A stretch of 12,539 nt of DNA. Origin: CAYHVH01 sp964360335. Lineage in GTDB: Bacteria; Patescibacteriota; Doudnabacteria; UBA920; 2-01-FULL-46-14. The position numbers were made by a program, and so were the translations under genes. The notes beneath the pieces were generated by a model. It was not told the DNA's origin and made no database searches. It was given only the letters and a program-made list of their open reading frames with translations. Shown piece by piece: positions 11,764 through 12,539 of this stretch (the first letter of the stretch is position 1; each line of letters begins with the position of its first letter). The stretch covers positions 1 to 12,539 of the forward strand of contig CAYHVH010000021.1 in assembly GCA_964360335.1 (NCBI GenBank), in the 5' to 3' direction.

Positions 11764-11803
11764 CCCCGTAGTCATCGAGCGGAGTCGAGATGTACTACTG
11801 GGG
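11764..11803 (-). repeat. Hairpin repeat right of tRNA-Thr(GGT), inverted copy
   Basis: CCCC (11764-11767), GTAGT, CATC (to 11776) pair with GATG (11789-11792), ACTAC (11794-11798) and GGGG (11800-11803), with single bulged T bases at 11793 and 11799. Read on the minus strand it begins CCCCAGTAGTA, as the left copy begins CCCCAGTAGCA, and ends CTACGGGG. The loop differs. Confidence 0.65.
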
Positions 11804-11839
11804 TCTAGAAGTAGCAAATCTGCGTGCGGGTTTTGGCTT

Positions 11840-12265
11840 ATGTCGAGATTTTGGGAAATTCTAATCTCTTTGCTGTTTCTTGCCGCCGTTAGCTTGGTCT
11901 TTTTTTTGCCGCAGCGGGCCGCTGTGCCCGTCACCAAACTGGAAACAATTGAGCCGGTGGAATATGCCGCGATTCTAGCCGATGTCAATCGGAAAATTGA
12001 TGACCTCTCGCCGACCCCGCCGACCACCAAAGACTGGCTGGTTGCCGACTTGGCGTTTGCCAAAGGGACGAATCTCGCCTATATTACCTACCACGATACC
12101 CGCAATCGTTTCCGAATTTTGGTGGAAATTGGCAAGCGGGCCGAGGAATATCACTACACGGTCAAAGCGAACTTTGAACCCAAGGCCAGCGGCTGGCAGC
12201 AAATCCACGGTGAGGATTTGGCGGCGGGGAAAGAGTTAAGTGTCATTTACCAGGAAATCGACTAA
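11840..12265 (+). CDS. Hypothetical small membrane-anchored protein
   Basis: A 141-residue protein with one hydrophobic helix at residues 6-23, probably an anchor or signal sequence, and a mixed alpha/beta-looking soluble part (ILADVNRKIDDLSP, DWLVADLAFAKGTNLAYITYHD, RFRILVEIG, YHYTVKANFEPKASGW). I recognise no family. The start is the first ATG after the hairpin region and has no good Shine-Dalgarno, so it is uncertain. It ends 5 bases before the L33 gene, so the two are probably one transcript with tRNA-Thr. Confidence 0.78.
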   Translation: MSRFWEILISLLFLAAVSLVFFLPQRAAVPVTKLETIEPVEYAAILADVNRKIDDLSPTPPTTKDWLVADLAFAKGTNLAYITYHDTRNRFRILVEIGKRAEEYHYTVKANFEPKASGWQQIHGEDLAAGKELSVIYQEID

Positions 12266-12270
12266 AAATC

Positions 12271-12429
12271 ATGCCTCAAGAAAATCTCATCAAGCTTCAG
12301 TGCACGGTTTGCAAGCGGATTAATTATTACGTGAACAAGAATAAAAAGGCCAATCCGGAACCGCTGGAACTCAAGAAGTTCTGTAAATGGGAACGCAAAC
12401 ACACGCTCCATAAGGAAATGAAGAAGTAG
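12271..12429 (+). CDS. rpmG: 50S ribosomal protein L33
   Basis: A 52-residue protein read by hand from ATG 12271. The segment IKLQCTVCKRINYYVNKNKK (7-26), then LELKKFC and RKHTLHKEMKK at the end, is typical of L33, a small protein near the E site of the large subunit. Zinc-binding L33 has two CxxC pairs; here the first (Cys11, Cys14) is kept, but in the second (Cys38) the partner is Glu41, so zinc binding is probably lost or altered. AGGAAA at 12252-12257 lies 13 bases upstream. Closed by the terminator at 12431. Confidence 0.93.
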   Translation: MPQENLIKLQCTVCKRINYYVNKNKKANPEPLELKKFCKWERKHTLHKEMKK

Positions 12430-12430
12430 A

Positions 12431-12468
12431 AAAACCGCTCCAGAATTGTGCCCGGGGCGGTTTTCGTT
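12431..12468 (+). terminator. Rho-independent terminator after rpmG
   Basis: AAAACCGCTCC (12431-12441) pairs with GGGGCGGTTTT (12454-12464), one G-T pair, and is followed by CGTTTG. Only two bases separate it from the stop codon. I see no gene in the last 70 bases. Confidence 0.8.
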
Positions 12469-12539
12469 TGTCGCAAGGGTGCCTTTTTGTAAACGACAGG
12501 TTTATTTCGGATAAAAGCGGTAAACTTTAAAAGCCGTTT

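Overview
The window looks like a chromosome segment of a Candidate Phyla Radiation (Patescibacteria) bacterium with the standard genetic code. The grounds are very compact genes, a short EF-Ts, several small proteins of a type I associate with these genomes, weak or absent Shine-Dalgarno sites before many genes, and TGA acting as a normal stop. The exact lineage cannot be told from the sequence.

Layout. Positions 1-1349 (minus strand) hold a nearly complete, compact SpeA-type arginine decarboxylase that runs off the left edge. A divergent promoter pair separates it from a small orphan gene (1585-2013) with its own promoter, strong ribosome binding site and terminator. Next is a translation operon: promoter, a leader carrying a palindromic repeat and a second hairpin, rpsB, tsf, and a membrane-anchored TPR protein. 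From about 4750 to 7240 lies a disordered, repeat-rich region: a 98-base inverted-repeat element, a tRNA promoter, a nested set of interrupted tRNA-Thr genes, an unrecognised ORF, tRNA-Tyr, a tRNA remnant, and a more AT-rich membrane or pilin-like gene between two broken copies of the start of a cytidylyltransferase gene. A strong promoter at 7240 then drives a signalling operon: a receiver-only response regulator, a small unknown protein, a second 99-base inverted-repeat element, a small membrane protein, two histidine kinases and an SH3-domain membrane protein. The right end has tRNA-Thr(GGT) with its anticodon arm duplicated and interrupted, a small membrane protein, ribosomal protein L33 and a terminator.

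The most interesting object is at 4913-5407. One intact tRNA-Thr(TGT) sits inside an intron-like insert in the anticodon loop of a second tRNA-Thr. That gene in turn sits inside a related insert in a third tRNA-Thr-like pair of halves, and a fourth, truncated 5' half with the same kind of insert lies upstream. The inserts keep the same helices by compensatory base changes, and the long stem closing each one encloses the next tRNA. A hairpin also interrupts a duplicated anticodon arm of tRNA-Thr(GGT) at 11700-11759, and a weaker case is at 5415-5480. This suggests a repeated process acting on tRNA-Thr anticodon loops, either an undescribed small intron or mobile RNA element, or a naturally split tRNA arrangement.
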